A stretch of 64,000 nucleotides of DNA, from contig NZ_JABWRB020000003.1 in the NCBI RefSeq assembly GCF_014268745.2, forward strand, positions 434,001 through 498,000, given 5' to 3'. Below are positions 62,657 through 64,000 of the stretch, in pieces. Origin of the DNA: Pseudomonas zanjanensis. GTDB taxonomy: Bacteria; Pseudomonadota; Gammaproteobacteria; Pseudomonadales; Pseudomonadaceae. The notes under the pieces were generated by a model. The model was not told the origin of the DNA and made no database searches. It saw nothing but the letters and a program-made list of their open reading frames with translations. The position numbers were made by a program, and so were the translations under genes. How positions within the stretch are numbered: position 1 is the first letter of the stretch; every line of letters starts with the position of its first letter.

Positions 62657-63014
62657 AAAACCACCTGACAAATTGTGAAATCAGGCTCGCCACCGCAGAA
62701 ACAGGGCTCGGCGAGACTGGTTGAGCGGCCTGGCATGCGCCGCTGCCTGGGTCAAAAGGCTGCCTGTTGACCCGCGAAATTCAAAAAGTGCTGCCTGGCC
62801 AAGATAATAAAGCGCGGCGCCGATCCGGCGATCCGGTCTGCCCTGGCACAAAGGGCCGCGCATTATAACCAGCGTTCCGCTGTTCGGGGGGCGTTGTGGA
62901 ATGTGGCTTTGATGGGCGGTTTGCTGGAGATAGAGGAAAAATCTGCTAACAATGCACACGGTGCGTATAACGGCAGCTAAGCCATAATGCGCGCCAAGAT
63001 CAAAGGAGCTTCCT
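62657..63014. other. Divergent tex-ompR gap
   Basis: A 358-base gap without a gene or REP. TATAAT lies on the minus strand at 62867-62862, a candidate -10 for tex. GTATAAC near 62965 could serve ompR. AAGGAGC precedes the ompR ATG. Nothing else is clear. Confidence 0.45.
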
Positions 63015-63755
63015 ATGAGCAGCACTGCACAAACTGCTGAAGGCGAAAAAATTCTGATTGTTGACGACGATCCAGGGCTGAGCAGCCTGCTGGAGCGTTT
63101 TTTCGTCAGCAAGGGCTACCGCGCCCGCACCGTCCCGAACACCGAGCAAATGGACCGGTTGCTGGCCCGTGAAGTGTTCAACCTGGTCGTACTCGACCTG
63201 ATGCTACCCGGCGAAGACGGCCTGACTGCCTGCCGCCGCCTGCGCGGCGCCAACAACCAGATCCCGATCATCATGCTCACCGCCAAGGGCGACGAGCTGA
63301 GCCGTATCAAGGGCCTTGAACTGGGCGCCGACGATTACCTGGCCAAGCCGTTCAACCCCGACGAGCTGATGGCCCGCGTCAAGGCGGTGCTGCGTCGCCA
63401 GTCGGCACCGGTGCCGGGTGCGCCGGGCAGCGAAGACGAAAGCGTGACCTTCGGCGACTATGAACTGTCCCTGGCCACCCGCGAGCTCAAGCGCGGCGAT
63501 GAGGTCCACATGCTCACCACCGGTGAGTTCGCCGTGCTCAAGGCCCTGGTGATGAACGCCCGCCAGCCGCTGACCCGCGACAAACTGATGAACCTGGCCC
63601 GTGGCCGTGAGTGGGATGCGCTGGAGCGCTCCATCGACGTACAGATTTCCCGCCTGCGCCGGATGATCGAGCCCGATCCTTCCAAGCCGCGGTACATCCA
63701 GACCGTCTGGGGCGTCGGTTATGTGTTCGTGCCGGATGGCGCCGCCAGCAAGTGA
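63015..63755 (+). CDS. ompR: Response regulator OmpR
   Basis: OmpR/PhoB-type regulator, 246 residues. Receiver domain with acidic pocket IVDDDPG (14-20), phosphorylated Asp in VVLDLMLPGEDG (about 62), the conserved Thr in MLTAKGDE and Lys in YLAKPFNPDEL. C-terminal winged-helix (about 150-246) with VKALVMNARQPLTRDKLMNLARGREWDALERSIDVQISRLRR. It answers osmotic change with EnvZ, whose gene follows. In Pseudomonas this pair also affects envelope and motility. Confidence 0.94.
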   Translation: MSSTAQTAEGEKILIVDDDPGLSSLLERFFVSKGYRARTVPNTEQMDRLLAREVFNLVVLDLMLPGEDGLTACRRLRGANNQIPIIMLTAKGDELSRIKGLELGADDYLAKPFNPDELMARVKAVLRRQSAPVPGAPGSEDESVTFGDYELSLATRELKRGDEVHMLTTGEFAVLKALVMNARQPLTRDKLMNLARGREWDALERSIDVQISRLRRMIEPDPSKPRYIQTVWGVGYVFVPDGAASK

Positions 63756-63765
63756 TCGGCGATTT

Positions 63766-63852
63766 GTAGGAGCGGGTGGCCTGGCCGGTTGAAATGTCTT
63801 CTTCCAGGCGACTCGCGGTCTGTCATTGTGCGAGCATCGCTCGCTCCTGCAA
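63766..63852. repeat. Degenerate REP-like pair
   Basis: TGTAGGAGCGGGTGGCCTGG and GCGAGCATCGCTCGCTCCTG flank a short centre. Decayed relative to families A-C; lies between ompR and envZ. Confidence 0.5.
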
Positions 63853-63869
63853 GTGTGTAGCGGTTATTC

Positions 63870-64000
63870 ATGAAAACCCCCGTGTGGTTCCCCCAGAGTT
63901 TCTTCTCCCGCACCCTCTGGCTGGTGCTGATCGTCGTGCTCTTCTCCAAGGCACTGACGTTGGTGTACCTGCTGATGAACGAAGACGTGCTCGTGGACCG
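63870..64000 (+). CDS. envZ: Sensor histidine kinase EnvZ, 5' part only
   Basis: The first 43 residues of a sensor kinase: MKTPVWFPQSFFSRTLWLV, then an inner-membrane segment (about 14-36). The ATG at 63870 is 114 bases after the ompR stop; a degenerate REP lies between. The kinase domains lie outside the window. Assigned mainly from context and the N-terminal pattern. Confidence 0.85.
   Translation, partial: MKTPVWFPQSFFSRTLWLVLIVVLFSKALTLVYLLMNEDVLVD

Overview
The window is chromosomal DNA of a Pseudomonas, most likely the P. fluorescens complex. The evidence is the GC-rich codon usage, the gene orders rppH-ptsP...lgt-thyA, ilvA/rpiA, D2HGDH/serA and gshA/tex/ompR-envZ, a CadR/CadA pair ending in the HSHVGRSHGH tail, and more than 25 Pseudomonas-type REP elements, nearly all between genes. 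No rRNA, tRNA, CRISPR array or prophage was seen. One insertion sequence is present.

Layout. 0-2.7 kb: the 3' part of a TolC-like outer-membrane factor, then an Asp/Asn beta-hydroxylase-type dioxygenase and a PAPS sulfotransferase that overlap. 2.9-6.0 kb: a DUF2789 protein, an RBBP9-type hydrolase, a sigma-54-type AAA+ protein without a DNA-binding domain, and a MetQ-like binding protein. 6.2-7.7 kb: an SMC/RecF-like ATPase and a possible 31-residue ORF. 7.9-13.1 kb: a TriABC-like RND pump with two lipoprotein adaptors. 13.5-16.2 kb: cadA and divergent cadR. 16.4-24.6 kb: thyA-lgt-TSUP, an NRDE/TANGO2 protein, an IS110-family element sitting inside a REP, then ptsP and rppH. 24.8-34.4 kb: housekeeping genes (HAD phosphatase, ilvA, rpiA, two YjiK-like proteins, FAH hydrolase, D-2-hydroxyglutarate dehydrogenase, serA). 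34.6-36.5 kb: a DUF4399 protein, a solute-binding protein lacking lobe II, and a methyltransferase. 36.7-47.1 kb: sulfur acquisition (metI, metN, metQ, an FMN monooxygenase, two SfnB paralogues, a cystine ABC transporter). 47.4-57.9 kb: D-cysteine desulfhydrase, choline transporter betT with a BetI-like operator, an SDR/LysR pair, an aldo-keto reductase and tauABCD. 58.1-64.0 kb: gshA, a thioesterase, tex, ompR and the 5' end of envZ.

How the genes fit together. Much of the window handles organic sulfur: methionine, cystine, D-cysteine and taurine uptake or breakdown, desulfonation through SfnB and FMN-monooxygenase enzymes, and glutathione synthesis. Four sulfur-related upstream regions carry a shared GGAATA/TATTCC-centred AT-rich motif. 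SerA and D2HGDH are divergent and probably coupled through 2-hydroxyglutarate recycling.

The most interesting signal is the IS110-type element. It splits a REP at a CT core, and its 240-nt non-coding left end carries short matches to both halves of the target and to its own right end. These occur in the order expected for the target and donor guides of a bridge RNA.
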